The translations under genes and the position numbers were made by a program. This document shows positions 13,201 to 27,242 of a stretch of 64,000 bases of DNA, in pieces (position 1 is the stretch's first letter; each line of letters begins with the position of its first letter). This DNA is from Pithys albifrons albifrons (Eukaryota > Chordata > Aves > Passeriformes > Thamnophilidae): positions 18,402,001 through 18,466,000 of the forward strand of contig NC_092470.1 in NCBI RefSeq assembly GCF_047495875.1, in the 5' to 3' direction. Under the pieces are notes generated by a model. It saw only the letters and a program-made list of their open reading frames with translations. It was not told where the DNA came from and made no database searches.

Positions 13201-16200
13201 AGATACTCATGATAGAGGGAAGGCACCCCATCACCATGCCAGGATTAGCAGGCTCAGTAACTGCACCTGGAAGTATCTTGCAGCTTTATATAAAACCAAA
13301 AAACCACACCCAAATCCAGACTCTGTATTCAGAGTCTGGCACATGACACTACTCAAACCTCCCCATTTCTCCTCCCTGATCTTTTTCTCTGTGTGCTTTC
13401 TGCACATGGTTTTCTTTCTGTGATTTCTCTCTCACTGTCATTGCAAACACAACCTGTCCAGACAAGGTTAACTGAACAGGGACATTCTACTTCTGGGGCT
13501 CAAAATAACTTACTTGGGTATCCTGCACTGCCCTACATTGGGCAAACACATCTCCTGTTTAGTGGTGCTCCACCGGCACCTCTTCCCCAGGTCAGACCAT
13601 CCTTGCTGGCAGAAGCCTCCACTGATTTTCTGCCAATATGTTTAGATCTTTATCAGTCTTTAATCTCTGCTTCTTTTTCATTAACTCAGCACAGTTTTCA
13701 GAAAGCTTTTATCAAGCTACTTAGATACATAATAACTTGTCTAAAACAGATCCCTCTGTGTGTTACCCAATTGGAAGCATCTCCTGGAATTTTAGGCTAT
13801 ACCTGGCTCTCTCTCCAAACCAGAACATGTTATGCAATAACTGCTTTGATGAGATGATGCCAGTTCTGATGTACAAACACATCTGATGGAAGCGGCAGTT
13901 CCATTATATCCTTTGGAGCGTACAGAGAAGGGCAACTTCACTGTGGAAATGTGCTTGCAATTATCTGTGGAAGAATGAAACCTGGGAGGAGGGGAACACG
14001 AAAAGGGAGCCTGGGAACACAGAGACAGAGACATTCCACAACAGATTTACAACACCAATGGCAGAAAATAAAATTAGCAACTCCGGGGTGGGTAAGGAGT
14101 GCTGCCAGCACTTCTGGCCAGCCCCAGGGTATGTCTGCACAGCAGCCAGTCACTCCCAGTGCTCCTGAGGCTGGAACACTTGGAATCCTGGGAGATTTCA
14201 AGTGGAGAGTGCTGGCACCAGGAGAACACGGCTGGGGCAGGCACTCCCCAGTACTCAGGAAGTCTTGGTGCAGCAATACAGTCTCCAGTACCTGAGCTTG
14301 CTAAAGTAAAGCCTGCCTGGGATTGCCTCTGGCTCTGGTCCTCCTTGGCAACCACCTGACGTCGATTTTCCACCCCTACAAATGCAGACAGGCAAAGCTC
14401 CACCACCCTGGCACTGCAGCATGCTTGAATCAGCCACACAAGGTTTATAAAGGCACAGAGGGAACTGTGCCACAGCTCCTCACCTCGAGACAGAAGCTAC
14501 ACCCAAAGTGCCAGCAGAGCCACGGGAGAGGTTCATCCAGGCACTGGCAGACCCTGTGAGCCACAGGCTGCATCCCTGAGCCATCCACAAACGGGCACTA
14601 CCCCACAGACCCACAGATGGGCAGCTCTTTGCAAGGACTCTCTCTAGCAAAACATTCATTCACAGCAGAGGGAATCAGATCCCTGTGGGCAGGTGTTAAG
14701 GTAAAGCCTTTACCTGCTGAAATCCTACCCTGTGAATAGAAGTTTGGCCTCACTGGCAGGACAGAGGGATTAGAGTTAAAATCAAAGCTGTCCAGATAAC
14801 CCTGAAACTGAGACTTTGGTGCTTTTACATGTTTGATTCTACAACTCAAGTAGAACCTTTTGGGAGATAAGAAGTAACCTGGGGACCCATTGTTTCCTGA
14901 CAATGAATTGGTGTAGTTCTGAAATAGCAACACAGACAAACGTTCCACAGAAATTCAGGTCGGGCAGAAACAGCCTGATAAATGTGGGACTAACTCAGAG
15001 CAACAAAGGAAAGAAAAAGAAGCTCAGATGGGAGCTTTTTTGAAAACCAGTTTAAATGTTTAGAGTCAGACAGGGTATAAACCACACTCAGCTGCCCCTG
15101 CCAGCAGAGTTCAAGGGTTAGACTATGGTGAGCTGCTCTAAAACAGACGGACGGTTGTTGTCTTCTTTCTTTCAGAACAGCTTCTCAGCTCCCACATCCT
15201 GAACCTAAATGTTAAATTCACAGCATAAACTGAGAGGATTTGTAGCAGAGGTGCCTCCATTTCCCTGTGGTTTCCAGAAGCACTGCCCTTGCCCCTCTCC
15301 ATGGTTTGGCTCCACTGCTGCTGGCACTGTGCTCACTGGCACCCCAGAGCAGCAAACAGGTTTCTGTCAGCACAGAGTGCACTCTGCAGCACTCCCTGTT
15401 GTCTGCACAGCTCTGTCTGCCACTGCCTGGGGTGCTCCTCAGCTTCCAGGACAAACTTAGCATTACTAAAATGCATTATGACCAACTATACATTGCAGGG
15501 CAGGGGACAAAGGGGACTGTTAATTCCCTCTTTAGTTCTCAGGAATTGAGCTTGTATGGCTGCACCATCCTGGCCTGGCTTTGCCAGAGTAAGTTGTTCT
15601 GCACCTCTGGGATCTGCTCAAGGGACATTCCTCCTCAGCCTGCAATATTCCCACATTCTGCACCTCTCCATCAATCTCTGCTGGATGCTGCACCACACAG
15701 ATCAGGGAGGCAAGTTTATTCACAGGTCTGTCAGCACAAACCTCAGGCCACCAAGGGAACATCCAGGGAGTGCTTTTCCCTGACCTGCAACACCACCATT
15801 GCTTGAGACACACCACACAGGCCATACTTAATCATGTAGCAAATAATTATGCACCCTAAAGTCATTTTAACCAAGCTCCAGCTATCAATACTTACCATCT
15901 AAAGCAAATAATCACACTGGAGAGAAACCTGCTCTTTCCAAACTCTTCCCTCCTCTGATTCCAAGCCCAGAGCTGTTTGGTTTGTGCATTATGGGCTTTT
16001 TACCTTTGGACTCGTTTTTGTCCTCATCTGTTTCAGCTTCAAGTCTGAGGCCATGTGGTTTCAGACTGCTGGCAACAGACTGTTCCTTGCTTAATGTCAG
16101 TTGATTTAAATCCCCTTTCTTAGGGCATCCGCCACGCTGTGGCTTCCACCACTCCACTGCCAGCCATGCCCCACTCCAGGCAGTGCCAGGGCCCGCTGGC

Positions 16201-19200
16201 TCGGGAATGGGAATGCTCCCTCCTCACCCAAGCCTGCCCCCAGCCCACACCAGGAAAGCTGAGGCTGTTGAAAGAACCAGGAGTGGCAACAAAGCTGACA
16301 TTGTTGTCCTGCAAAACCACCGGCTGGCCCTGGCTTCGTTTGGGGTAATGGATACAGTGCTGAATCCCAGCTTTAGTTTAAAAACTCATTCACCTCTTTT
16401 TCTTTGGAGAATGGCTTGATCTCTGGGTCTTCCCTTCTGTGTGAGTCAGAGCACAGAACTCCACCCAGCAAACCCTGAGTAAAACCCAACTAACTGTGGC
16501 TACACTCAGGAGTGTTGCTTTGACAGACATCCCTGCTGGCTGAAGGGATGGGGCTTGCTCAGGGTCCTGTCCTCTATGGGAACAAGTTCATGATTTGAAG
16601 GCTTGTCACAAACTCTTGCTCTACCCTGAAACAGCAAGATTCTTCTCCTGGATCCTTTTGTAGCAAAAGTTGGATCTAAATATGAATGGATGCTCCCTTA
16701 GTGAGCATGGATCAAAATTATCACTGCAGATTGGATGATTTAAACACAAAAGATCCAAGTCACGTCACTCACCCATCATCAAGCAACAACTGTGTAGGTT
16801 AAACCTGAAGATGAACTTTCACAGGACCTACTTAACCCCAAGGGACCCATTTAATGATGTCTCCATGTTTTCACAGTGCAGCTGTCTGCAAGAGTGTTTT
16901 TTGCAGCCAGTCCAAATGACATTAGTGACAGATTAGGAATCTGACACATCAATTAGTAATCCATTCACTTTTTCCAAAGTCCACATCAGAAACTATCTGT
17001 GGATGCCAAACTGGGCTTGTGATCTCCACACACATTTGTTAGTCTTAAGGAAAGAATAATAAATCTCAGCTTTTCTACACTCATAAGGAAATCAGACGTC
17101 AGGAAAGCTCACAATTATGGCTCTCCAAAATTTATATTTTTGCCAATAAGGATGTAAGTTTTGATTGGATTTTTTTTTAAATTAAGAAACTTGCACCTAG
17201 TTTTCCTTGGTTTCCATTTTCAAAGCTCATGTCAGCTTCTTTGTGTTCATTCTGCAATGGGTTTCCTTACATTTCACTCAAAAACTCCAAGTTTGTAAGT
17301 AAAGTTTGGAACAAATCCTCTATTTGCACAAGACCTGCTGGAACAGGAGTGCTCAGAGCATCCCACTGCAGTTCAGAGCCAGCAGAGTGAGGAGGGGCCT
17401 GACACCTTTGGAAGGTCACTGACAGAGTCCTGCTGATCTCCAGGCCAGAAGGGCACCAGTTGACCAGTTTGAAATAGGTAACCAGGCCACTGGTGGGTGA
17501 CAGAACAGAGGGAGGATTTTAATGCTCAGGTTGGGTGGTGAGAGATGGCATTTTCCCCTCTGGTTTGGCACACTGGGAGTTCACTATGCTTGGTTATGGC
17601 AAAACCCTCCATGTCCCTGCAGGACTCAAGGATCTTCCCAATCTCTCTTGCTTGAACCTGTTTCAGTGTCTTCTCTATCAGGGAAGTGGCTCCTGAGGCA
17701 GCTCTGTTAGAAAATTCAGCCTTTGTCATTTGTCCTTCTTTCCCTGCAACCTCCATTGAAGGTCTCCATCCCTCCCCAAATCTCAGCCTCTCCTGAAGCA
17801 GCTTCTCAGCACAACAGCTCACTCAGTGGCCAGATCCTCCACAATTCTGAGCCCAAGTCCCCTCTGTCACCTCCTGTGGACATCTCCTACCACCTCCTGA
17901 AGGAGCTTCCCAGGATGGAGGCAAAGAAAGAAAAGGCCATTCTGGTGTCACCACCCAACCTGCCTCAGAAAAGCAGATGGACTTGGCAGTTTTCTGCACA
18001 GATGGAGCTCTATCCAAAAGCATTACATCCCCTATTTATGGTGGGGATTTTTTGCAAGGCATTATTAGAAGGAAGCTTGTCAGCTCTGCTGAGAAACTTG
18101 GCAAACACCAGGGCAGACCAGGCTCACTCTTTTACACAGCTGGATTTTCTGCAGCTCAAGTGTTTTTCCCTCTTGCTCTTGGCCCATCCAAAGATGAGTG
18201 CTGAATTTCCCTTAACATTACCCACAGGTTAATTTGTTATTAAGTTTAGGCTCAGTTTAACATCTTGGCATGCAATTTGAATAAAACCAAAACCAAATGT
18301 CCTTCATTTCTGCTGAAACCACCCTCGGTTTGGCTCAGCTGCCTTTGGTGTCACTGGAGGGTGAACAGGAGATTCATTTTCATGTTGTCAGTTTTGGTAG
18401 AAACCTTAAAATCCTCCAGGCAACTTTGAAACACATTGCCATAAATTAATTGTCATGGAATGAGATTGGCCACAAGCTGAACATGCTCCATTGACTCTGA
18501 CTTAGCTGTGAAATATTCTGACTCCAGGAAAGGGAGATGCAACACACACATCAACTGTTGGAGCCCATCAGGGTGCACACAAAACTTGGGCACAACTTCT
18601 TACTACAGGAACCATGGTGGCATTTCCCACCTCCCATCCAGAGAGGAGAAGGAAGGAGCACTTGGAAATCCCACAGGGACAGTTCTGACCCCTGTGTAAC
18701 TTTGTCCCTGGCCTAATTCTGTGCCTGGCACAGCCTGCCTGTGACACAGTGAACCAGAGTGATGCCAATGGAAAGGGGAAAAAGCTCCTCAGGATTATGA
18801 GTAATTCCCCTGACACTGAGCCTGGAGAGCAGGGAATGTGGGAGCTCTGACCTCTGGTTAACTCCTTCCCTGCACTAGGAGGACGCAGCTGACTCTTCCA
18901 GTCAATTTTGGTTTTTTTCTGTTTTTTTGATTTACAGGCAGCTTTAAAGAGTCTTCCAAGTCACCTGCAGAAAGTCCCCAGCAATCTCATTCTGCACATT
19001 TCTGTCTGACTAGGACTTATCACGTCCTTTCCTGTTTTTTCCAGCGTGTTCAAAGCATGTTTCATAGGTGTGATTGAGCTGATAAATCAAGTTCTATGAT
19101 TTCTTTCTGTTGATCAAATAATCCTGCCCAGGGGCATTTTCCAAACACTGGTGCTTACCATTCCACTCACAGATTACTCCACATGCAGAGATGAAACCAT

Positions 19201-19576
19201 CACCAAACTATTTAACTATTAAAGTCCTTGACACAGACACCTGAACTTCAGAGAAAATTTAGCAAGTTCAAAGATTTTGAAGTTGATGCTGGTTTTATAG
19301 ACTGCTGTACTCAGTGAAGAAAGGCAGAATTTGTCTCCATTACCATCAATCATTTAAGAGAATGAGGCCTCTTTGTGCCACTCAGAACCAGAAGAGAGAG
19401 CAGAAAACAGGGCAAGATCAACTAGAAAGATTTATGTGTGTGGAATTAATATTCACATAAGCCTCCTAAAAATTATGTATCAATGTGCTAGATTTATGAA
19501 ATCATAACATGCCACACTAGTAATTGCACTAAAAAGTGGCATAAGGAAAGAAGGGAACAGAAGAACAAGCTCTTAC

Positions 19577-19682
19577 TTGTGCCCAAGTTCATGTGCAATT
19601 GTAAAGGCCAGATTGAGACCGTTGTCCTCAGCAAGAACACACTTTCTCTTGGCACTGCAGACACCTCCCAGGTAAGCAATTC
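19577..19682 (-). CDS. ADAMTS17: ADAMTS17 exon: zinc-binding helix HELGH
   Basis: Exon of 106 bp: two bases completing Gly, 34 codons, and AA of a split Asn codon. It encodes [14 protein letters not shown], then [17 protein letters not shown]. The codons for HELGH lie at 19579-19593. The two histidines bind the catalytic zinc and the Glu is the general base in this protease family. The acceptor is CTGTTGCAG and the donor AA|GTAAGA. The zinc motif is interrupted by the next intron, and its third histidine is on the exon at 1775-1915. All motif residues are intact, so nothing suggests loss of catalytic function. Confidence 0.96.
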
Positions 19683-22600
19683 CTGCAACAGAAACACAGA
19701 GAATGTCCCCAGCACATCAGTGACCCACCAGAGTGACAGAAAATGCAACCAGCATGACAAACACTAGAGCAGTTTGCACTCCAAACTATCTGAGCACAGT
19801 TGGTTCCTCACCCTGCTGAAGAGTCAGGCTTGAGTTCTGCCAGGCAGGAAATAAGTAAAACACACCTTCACTGCTTTGCTTGGAAAATATATTTCACTGT
19901 CTCAAAAATGTATTTCACTGACTCACAAATTCACCTAAGCTTGTCTGTTAATGCCCTCTACTACAGCATTAGAAGATGCAGTGAAGTCTCCTGAAAAAGC
20001 ATTTAAATGGAGTTCTCCTGATTTGCAGAATAAAGTTGGGGAGAGGGAATAAAACAGTAAAGCAGAAACTCTGAAAAGATCTTTTATTTCCCCTTATTTT
20101 CATACTTCAAAGAAAGCAAGAGTGTCAGAGCCAGGGAAGGTGGCAAACTGCTGGTGAGTCATGAGGCTGATGGAGGGGGCAGGACTGCAATGCCTTGGTG
20201 GAACTCAGGGTTTGATCCCAGGCACAGGATCCTCCAGGACTGTTTGTGTGGGCACCACAAAGGGTTTGAGGCTGAACCTCTGCTGTGGAAAAACAACAGT
20301 CCTCACATGCCCTTCCTGCACCCAGACTGTCCCTCAGAAAGTGCCACTGGGAGGGCACCCCAGGCCACGCTCAGGACAACCTGCTGCTGGGTTGTGTTCC
20401 ATGTGCCACCCTGGCCACAGCTGAGCCCTGGCACGGGCACAGAGGCTGAGGGCAGAGCTCAGGGGCTTTGCCCACACACTGCTGGACAATCCCCTCTCCA
20501 AGGCCATGGGAACAGCTCAGTGCACACACCAGACATGATTCCCAGATGGCAGAGGGCACCCTGAATGCCCACCCTGCTGCTCCACCTGCCCCTCTGCCAC
20601 GCTGGAAACGCAGGAAGCGCAAAGACCTTCCACCAAACGCCCTTCAGAGATTTCCCAGTGGGTATATTTGCCTGTGTTTCTATTTAACAGCCCCCAAGCA
20701 AGGTCTTCCCCCCTGGAATGCTGTTCCCAGGAGGGTGGCTGGATCTGGCTGCCCTGAGGAGCACACACCCCACCAGGCAGCGGAATTGTGGTCTCTGCTT
20801 TTTTCCCCTCCTTTTCCTCCCTCAGAGTTGACAAAGCTGCGTTTATCAGAGTGCAAATGGAAAACTTTCCACCTGGAACAAGTCCAGCTCTGTTTTTATG
20901 AGGTTTGACAACAATAAGGATGTGGATGTTTGTTGCCAAGGGCATTCTGGATGGAATGAAGGGATGGGCAACAGCCTTTGACTTCAGCCCAGCAGCAGAG
21001 AGTGAAGACAGAAATCAGACACTAACACTTGCTTACTTTAGAAGTGCTGACTGTGAGAGCCAGATTCATACCACATGCAAAAAATGAAATAAAGATTTAA
21101 CCTTTTAAACAACTGGCCATGGAAGGCTGGATTTCAGCACTTTAAACTGACTTGCTTTTTACCCACAGAGTAGTCCTCAGGATGTCAAGATGTTGCTCAG
21201 GAAGTAAGAGCCTTCTCTGAGAAAGCTTTTGGAGGGTGCGGCCTCAGTCCACACACCTGATGGCCCAAGGAATGTGCCACTTTGGGGTTAAAGGGAAACA
21301 AAAAATTGAGTTTTGGAGTCACAGAAGCCAGAGATGAAAAGAAACAATTATGGCACTCAGCCATAATTCTCCTTCCTCAGACTTGTGCCTTCTTGCATTT
21401 TTGAGTTCTTAAATCCTCCTTTTACTGATAATTTGGTTCCCTTTCAGCAGATTTAGGTACAACAAACAGCAATGACCAGAGCAGGATTCTTACCAGGAGT
21501 GTTTTATTCCTACTGCTAAACCTCATTATTCCACCCTCATCTTCCATTAACCTGGGTCAATAATCTCAGTTGTGTCCATTCAAAGTGGAAAACTTGACAA
21601 TCTGGGGCTTGTGCATCCCCAGAGGCTGAAGCAGCAGTGCCTGTGCTCAGTTACAGTCACCTATTTTAATCATTTTCATTGCTTAATGTGAATCCTATGT
21701 GGCCATTGATAATATTTGTAGACAGCTAAAATTAGTTTATTATTTCAGAAATGGAGTGGGGCAGAGAAACTCCTATTCCTAGAAGAGCAGAAACCTTTGG
21801 AGCACATGGAATGAAGTCAGTAAGAAGTGCAGCCCATGAACTGCTGAGTGCTTATTAATAGGAGTCATTGTGGAGCTGCCAGCCAGTTATAACAAATTGG
21901 TATAACATTTTAAGCCTGAAAAAGCCTTCTCAAAAATGGTTTTGAAATACAGACTTTCTATCAAATGACTTCCTAAGACTGTAATTTTCTTTTGGACCAA
22001 TCCATTTTACCATTAATTCTTTCATCAGAGCATAAATAGCAAATAAGTTATTGATCTGCAAACATAATCCAGTTCTGTAGCAAATATATCCAAACCATTA
22101 AGATAAATGCAACTATTTTCTAACCCCATGCAATGATCCATATAATTAACATGGAGAGAAAAATACACCTTTAACCAAGAACAATAGTAGCACAATGCCT
22201 TGGTAGCTGCATTAATATGATTTATTTTCTTCACTGGGATGAATGGAAACTGCTGTTTGCCTCTTAAAATTCCAGATTTTTATCTGAGCCTTTCAAGTCT
22301 GCAGAAGGGGAATAGAAACTCCATGAACTCAGACATGTTTGTGGAAATCCTGGCATGCTGTGGTTCTGCCAGGCTGGGAATAATACAAAAGGAAATTCTT
22401 TTATTTGGTAATTTTGCTTCTGGCCCTGTCTGGGAGACAGGTGTGTGAAAATGAAAAATGGGAAAGAAAATTGCACTGGGTTTTTTGTTCATTAAAAAAA
22501 CCCCAACTTTGCACTTCTCATGTGCTTCTGCAAATACAGAGGGGAAAAAAGTCCTTATCTCTCAGATACACTGTCAGCAAATACCACAAATCTATTTTTA

Positions 22601-22922
22601 ATATAAAAACAAAAAAGGTCAAGCAGGAGCATCAGTGGTGGAGGGAAAGGAGAGCCAGTTATTATTTTTACTATCACCAAGCACGAGGGTTTTTTCCTTT
22701 CTCTCCAGAGAAATTCCATCATTTCAGGCCATCACTGCTGTGCTTGGGTTTGAGCAGGCAGAGCTCTCTGCACTTCCACAGCAAACCCAGCACAGGCTAC
22801 TGTGTCAGCTCCCATTTTATCCAAAAACTTGGCATACCCCAACAGTCTGCAGCTGTTGGCCTTCCTGCCAGCTAAGGAGCCCCCACAGCAGCATCCTGGA
22901 GGGGAAGGATCAGAGAGGCACT

Positions 22923-23386
22923 GGGATATCCCACTCTTGCCACAGGGATGGCCAAAGCATCAGGGTATCCCACTCTTGCCACAGGGATGGCCAAAGCATC
23001 AGGGTATCCCACACTTGCCACAGGGATGGCAAAGCATCAGCATATTCACTCTTGCCACAGGGATGGCCAAAGCATCAGGATATTCCACACTTGCCACAGG
23101 GATAGCAAAGCATTAGGATATTCCACTCTTGCCACAGGGATGGCCCCAAAGCATCAGGATATCCCACTCTTGCCACAGGGATGGCCAAAGCATCAGGATA
23201 TCCCACACTTGCCATAGGGATGGCCAAAGCATCAGGATATCCCACACTTGCCATAGGGATGGCCAAAGCATCAGGATATCCCACACTTGCCACAGGGATG
23301 GCCAAAGCATCAGGATATTCACTCTTGCCACAGGGACAGCAAAGCATCAGGATATCCCACTCTTACCACAGGGCTGGTCAAAGCTT
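22923..23386. repeat. Minisatellite, ~39-bp unit, about 12 copies
   Basis: About twelve copies of a unit centred on TTGCCACAGGGATGGCCAAA followed by GCATCAGGATATCCCACTC. Copies differ by point changes (CACAGGG/CATAGGG, ACACTTG/ACTCTTG) and by 1-3 bp indels near 23030, 23108, 23145 and 23330. A 39-bp unit equals 13 codons, so overlapping frames stay open on both strands (for example repeats of MAKASGYPTLATG on the plus strand and similar on the minus strand). The indels move the repeat between frames, which argues against a protein. Confidence 0.95.
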
Positions 23387-26300
23387 GGGGAAGGCAAATT
23401 CTGGTGTGTGGGTTCCCACTTTGTCCTGCCTGAACCCCCTGGGGCCTCCTCCTGCCCTGGGGAATGTTCACTCAGCAAGTGTTTTGTGCAGGTTCTCCAG
23501 CTTTCAACTCTCTAATGTCTTGTTTTCATTGCACTCCTAATACTTTAATCTCTTCTTTTGCCAACCACCTCTGGATACAGAACTTTTACTTGATTAAAAC
23601 TTGGCCGGCTCTCTCCTTCTCCATGTATTTGCAGTTGGGAAGGGAGCCAGACTCCAAGTCCTGGAGTCTGCTTGGCACAGATGGAGACTCCCTGCACATC
23701 CACATGCTCAGAGTAAGCCTCCCATTCCCCATCATTACTAGCCTGGTGCTGAGCTGGATGTTTTTCTCATCCTCCCACGAGTTTCAATTTGTGCAGCTCA
23801 CACATTGCCATCAATTACATTCCTGCAGCCTCCCTTAACATCCTACACAGGGAAAACCAGGAAAGCCTGAAGTGATTCATGCTCTGCCTTTCCATTCAAT
23901 GGCAATGATTATGTTTGACAGAGATGCCCTGCCTGTATTTACACACCAAGGCAGTCACCAAGGGAATCTTTCAGTGCTTATGATACTTAAAATGAAAAAC
24001 ACTTTTCCTTTCCATAAAACCTACATAGAAAAGGTTCCAAGATTTAAAAAATAAACCATTAGAGAAGTAGCCACTAAACTGCCTCCAAGACAGGTAATCA
24101 CACAATGCCTGTCCTGCAGCTGAATAAACAGAGCTCTCAGCAGTCAGTGGTATCCAGGTGAAGGGAACAGTATCCAGGGAAGGACCTCTCCAGCATGTCC
24201 AACACAGACAGGCTGAGGCTGTTCCTGCTGTCCCACTGAGGCTCCAGTTCCAAGCTGGGTTTACAGGGATCATCCACAGGCTGAGCTGTTCCTTCATCTC
24301 ATGGGCACGCCCTAATTCAAAGCTGGACACGCAATGTGAGTGGCACAGAGTTGTTGTCATCTGGATGCCAATTACTGTTAATCTTGCACTAACAGCATGG
24401 TTTCCATTAGAGGTTAATATTTATGTATGGAAACTGTTTTCCTCAGCCACAATTTTCATTGTTGCTGCATTTAATGAAAACCACACTGGAAACAATACAC
24501 TCATCATGAATCAGAAGTACAGAAATCAAAGTACAACCATCCAAACACCAGAGACAGCCACAGGCAGGTAGGAAAACAAGCTCACAATCACGCCAAGTGC
24601 TGCCCCAGTGCAAGCCACAATATTTTGAATTCATGTGTTTATACAAAAGGAGTGTCTGATGCCATGGACCATCTGATGGAATGGGCTCCCAGGCACTGCA
24701 AGAAATCAGCCTTATCCTTCTCCAAAAAAGATACAACCCTCTCCCTGTCTCATCCTCTCAGTGCCACACAAGGGACAAAAACAAGTCCAGGGAAGAAATC
24801 ATTGCACTATTCACCTGACCCTGTTGAGTGGCTTAAATTCCCTCAGCATGGTTGAACCATAACAGGGAATTGAGGGAACACGGGACTGGTTAAGGTACAA
24901 ACCTCTACATAGCACTGGGCAGGCACTCAGGTAAAAAGGGAATAGCCAAAGGAAAACCCTCAGAAGGAGTTTGTAATTCTGCAGAATTTAAGCCAGAATA
25001 CCATCCAGGCAGGTGTGGTGTGTAAATGACTCCCTGACTTTCAGCTGGTGGAGGAACATACTGGAAGCAAGTCCCAGCACTAATTCTTTTGGGAATTGGA
25101 AAGTCCATGTCCTTTCTGCTGGCAGAAAATGATCTGGATTCCTGGGAATCCCAGGAAACCTCTTGCTGAGGGCATGAGAGGTTCAATCCCCCAACTTTGC
25201 AGCACACGTGGGTTTTCATACAAGGTTTTCAAGTCCCTACATACCTCCCTCCCTGCATGAGGAACAGGCAAGCACCACAGCAATTTACAGAAAAGGGAGC
25301 TAAGATACCACATCCCAACAACTGCCAGGATCTCACAAGAAGCCACCACCACTCCTGAGAGCACCCACCAGCCCCTGATGTTCTGTACCCAGCCAAATGT
25401 GCCCACCATCACAGAACCTTCTCACTTTGGAGACTCTGCCTTATCCCAGACTTCAGCATGGCATCTGCAAACTCTGTTCCTGTCCTCCAAACCATCAGAA
25501 CCTGAGGGATGCAGCTCCTTCCCTGAGCTCAGTGTGCTCTGTGGTGGACACCCCCCTCCAGCTCTGCCTGCTGTCCTGTAGTGCCCAATAAAGCCACTTC
25601 TCCCTCCTAGCTCTGAAAACAGTCACTTCCAGCACACACAATCCTGCCACAATCCCCAAAAAACCCAGCAGGAAAAACAAACAGCTGAAACACGAAATGT
25701 AGTTACTTTCTGAATCTCTTGACTTCCATTCCACACCCCCTGAAGGACTGACCAAATCCCTCCCTGATATTCACAGCACTTGCTGTGATGCCTCTGGAGC
25801 TGATAAAGCAACACTTCTCAGAACACAAGGTCCTTGGAGCACAAATGAGGGAAATGCACAATAACTCTGGTAGGAGATACGTTTCTGCCTACTGGGAATA
25901 ATTAAAGATCCTTGGGACTGAATATTGCCATGGCACCCAAGGGTCTGGTGGCTGACCCTGGAGAACATTTCACAAGAGCAGAGCTCTGATGGTGAGGGCC
26001 AGACCAAACCCGTGCCTGTCTTTGTGAAATGTCTGGGATTCTGGCAGATCCACCCAAAGCTTGGCCAGGGCACCTCTGCAGCTCCTCCATACCCTGCTGA
26101 TAAAAAGCCCTTTGTGAGGCCAGACCTCTCCATGTCTGCAAACCTGCAGAGGCAGCAGGATTTAATCATCAGAGCTTAAAGGAGCACTTCTGCTCTTCTT
26201 TTTCTCTGTTTAATTACCCTGCAGGACAGCAACTGATGGAACATGTGGAATCCCTTCCCCAACTCTCAGCTTTTTCTGTGGGGCTTTCATGTCTCCTGGG

Positions 26301-26934
26301 AACCCTCCTGTGGTTTTCCAAGTTCAGGGAATGAATCATTTATCTGTTCCTTTACCAAGCTGCCCACACACAGACACTCCCCATGGTGGCAAGGGCTTTA
26401 TTCTAATGTTGCTTGGATTTACACTCTATTAATTCAGTGATTTAGGCAGAGCCTCTCCCAGTTTAAAGGAGCCTGCCCAGACACTGGAAAAGCCCTGGAG
26501 ATCAAGAGCTCTCCTGATTCCAGGGATAACTGTCCTCACCCACACCAGTAAAAGGCTGTTTCAGATACCAAATGCAGTGAGACAAGAAAGATGACAGATG
26601 TTTTCACACCTTTTGGCCTAGAAGACCCTTTAACCAAGGCCTACAAAAGAATTATTCACACACCAGCAAAGAGCAGAGGACCTTCAGAATCCCTCTGAGG
26701 TTTGGCATGGGCATCTTTGGAAACCACATTCCTCTCCTCACAGCTCAGCTTTGCCCACACTCACAAGAGAAACATTCACCAGAGGTGTGGTGTTCCCTGG
26801 ACATCAGAGAAAGCTGGAACAAGGACCCTGGGGAGCCTCATGGAGCAGATATCCATCAGGAGTGACTTGATACTAATGGTCCTTGCCCTGGAACAAGGGA
26901 ATGCATTAAGAGAAGACCACCTGAAGGGAAGTTC

Positions 26935-27242
26935 TGGCCAGGTGGGGGTTGGTCTCTTCTCCCAGGCACTCAGCAATAGGACAAGGGGGCACGATGGGCT
27001 CAAGCTCTGCCAGGGGAAATTGAAGTTGGAGAGCAGAAAAAAATTCTTTGCCAGAGAGAGTGCTCAGGCATTGGAATGGGCTGCCCAGAGAGGGGGTGGA
27101 TTCCCCATCCCTGGAGGTTTTTCAACTAAGCTTGGCCGTGGCACTGAGTGCCATGATCTGGTAAAGGGACTGGAGTTGGCCCAAGGGTTGGACTTGATGA
27201 TCTCAAAGGTCTTTTCCAACCCAACAGATTCTATGATTCTTT
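26935..27242 (+). mobile_element. CR1 LINE fragment, 3' end
   Basis: A 5'-truncated CR1 retrotransposon tail. It shows GGTTGGTCTCTTCTCCCAGG, then the hallmark GGAATGGGCTGCCCAGAGAG and CCCCATCCCTGGAGG. It ends TTGGACTTGATGATCTCAAAGG followed by CCAACCCAACAGATTCTATGATTCT-like sequence with the octamer-type end. It may begin somewhat earlier than marked (sequence from about 26800 is ambiguous). The 209-codon open frame 26702-27331 crosses it but has no reverse transcriptase motifs. Confidence 0.92.

Larger units (their letters stand above)
1916..19576 (-). other. ADAMTS17: 17.7-kb intron interrupting the zinc-binding motif
   Basis: The intron lies between the HELGH exon and the exon with the third zinc histidine. 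It holds a palindromic hairpin repeat at 2873-2944 and a 33-bp triplicate at 10199-10296. The rest (about 2950-10190 and 10300-19576) is unique-looking, AT-leaning sequence with only short open frames (none above about 180 codons) that lack recognisable domains, splice context or codon bias. A T11 run is at about 12100-12110. I saw no further exons or RNA genes. Confidence 0.8.

Noticed and set aside
13844..13895. C/D-box snoRNA suggested by TGATGAG and CTGA motifs
   Set aside because: The boxes are only about 20-45 nt apart with no terminal stem, too short for a normal C/D snoRNA.
22923..23386. CRISPR-like array because of regular ~39-bp spacing
   Set aside because: There are no unique spacers between repeats; the whole unit is repeated. 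The host is a vertebrate and no cas genes are present.
22635..23540. Overlapping open frames with repeated MAKASGYPTLATG-like units
   Set aside because: This is a tandem DNA repeat with indels that break each frame in turn. There is no start context, splice pattern or domain.
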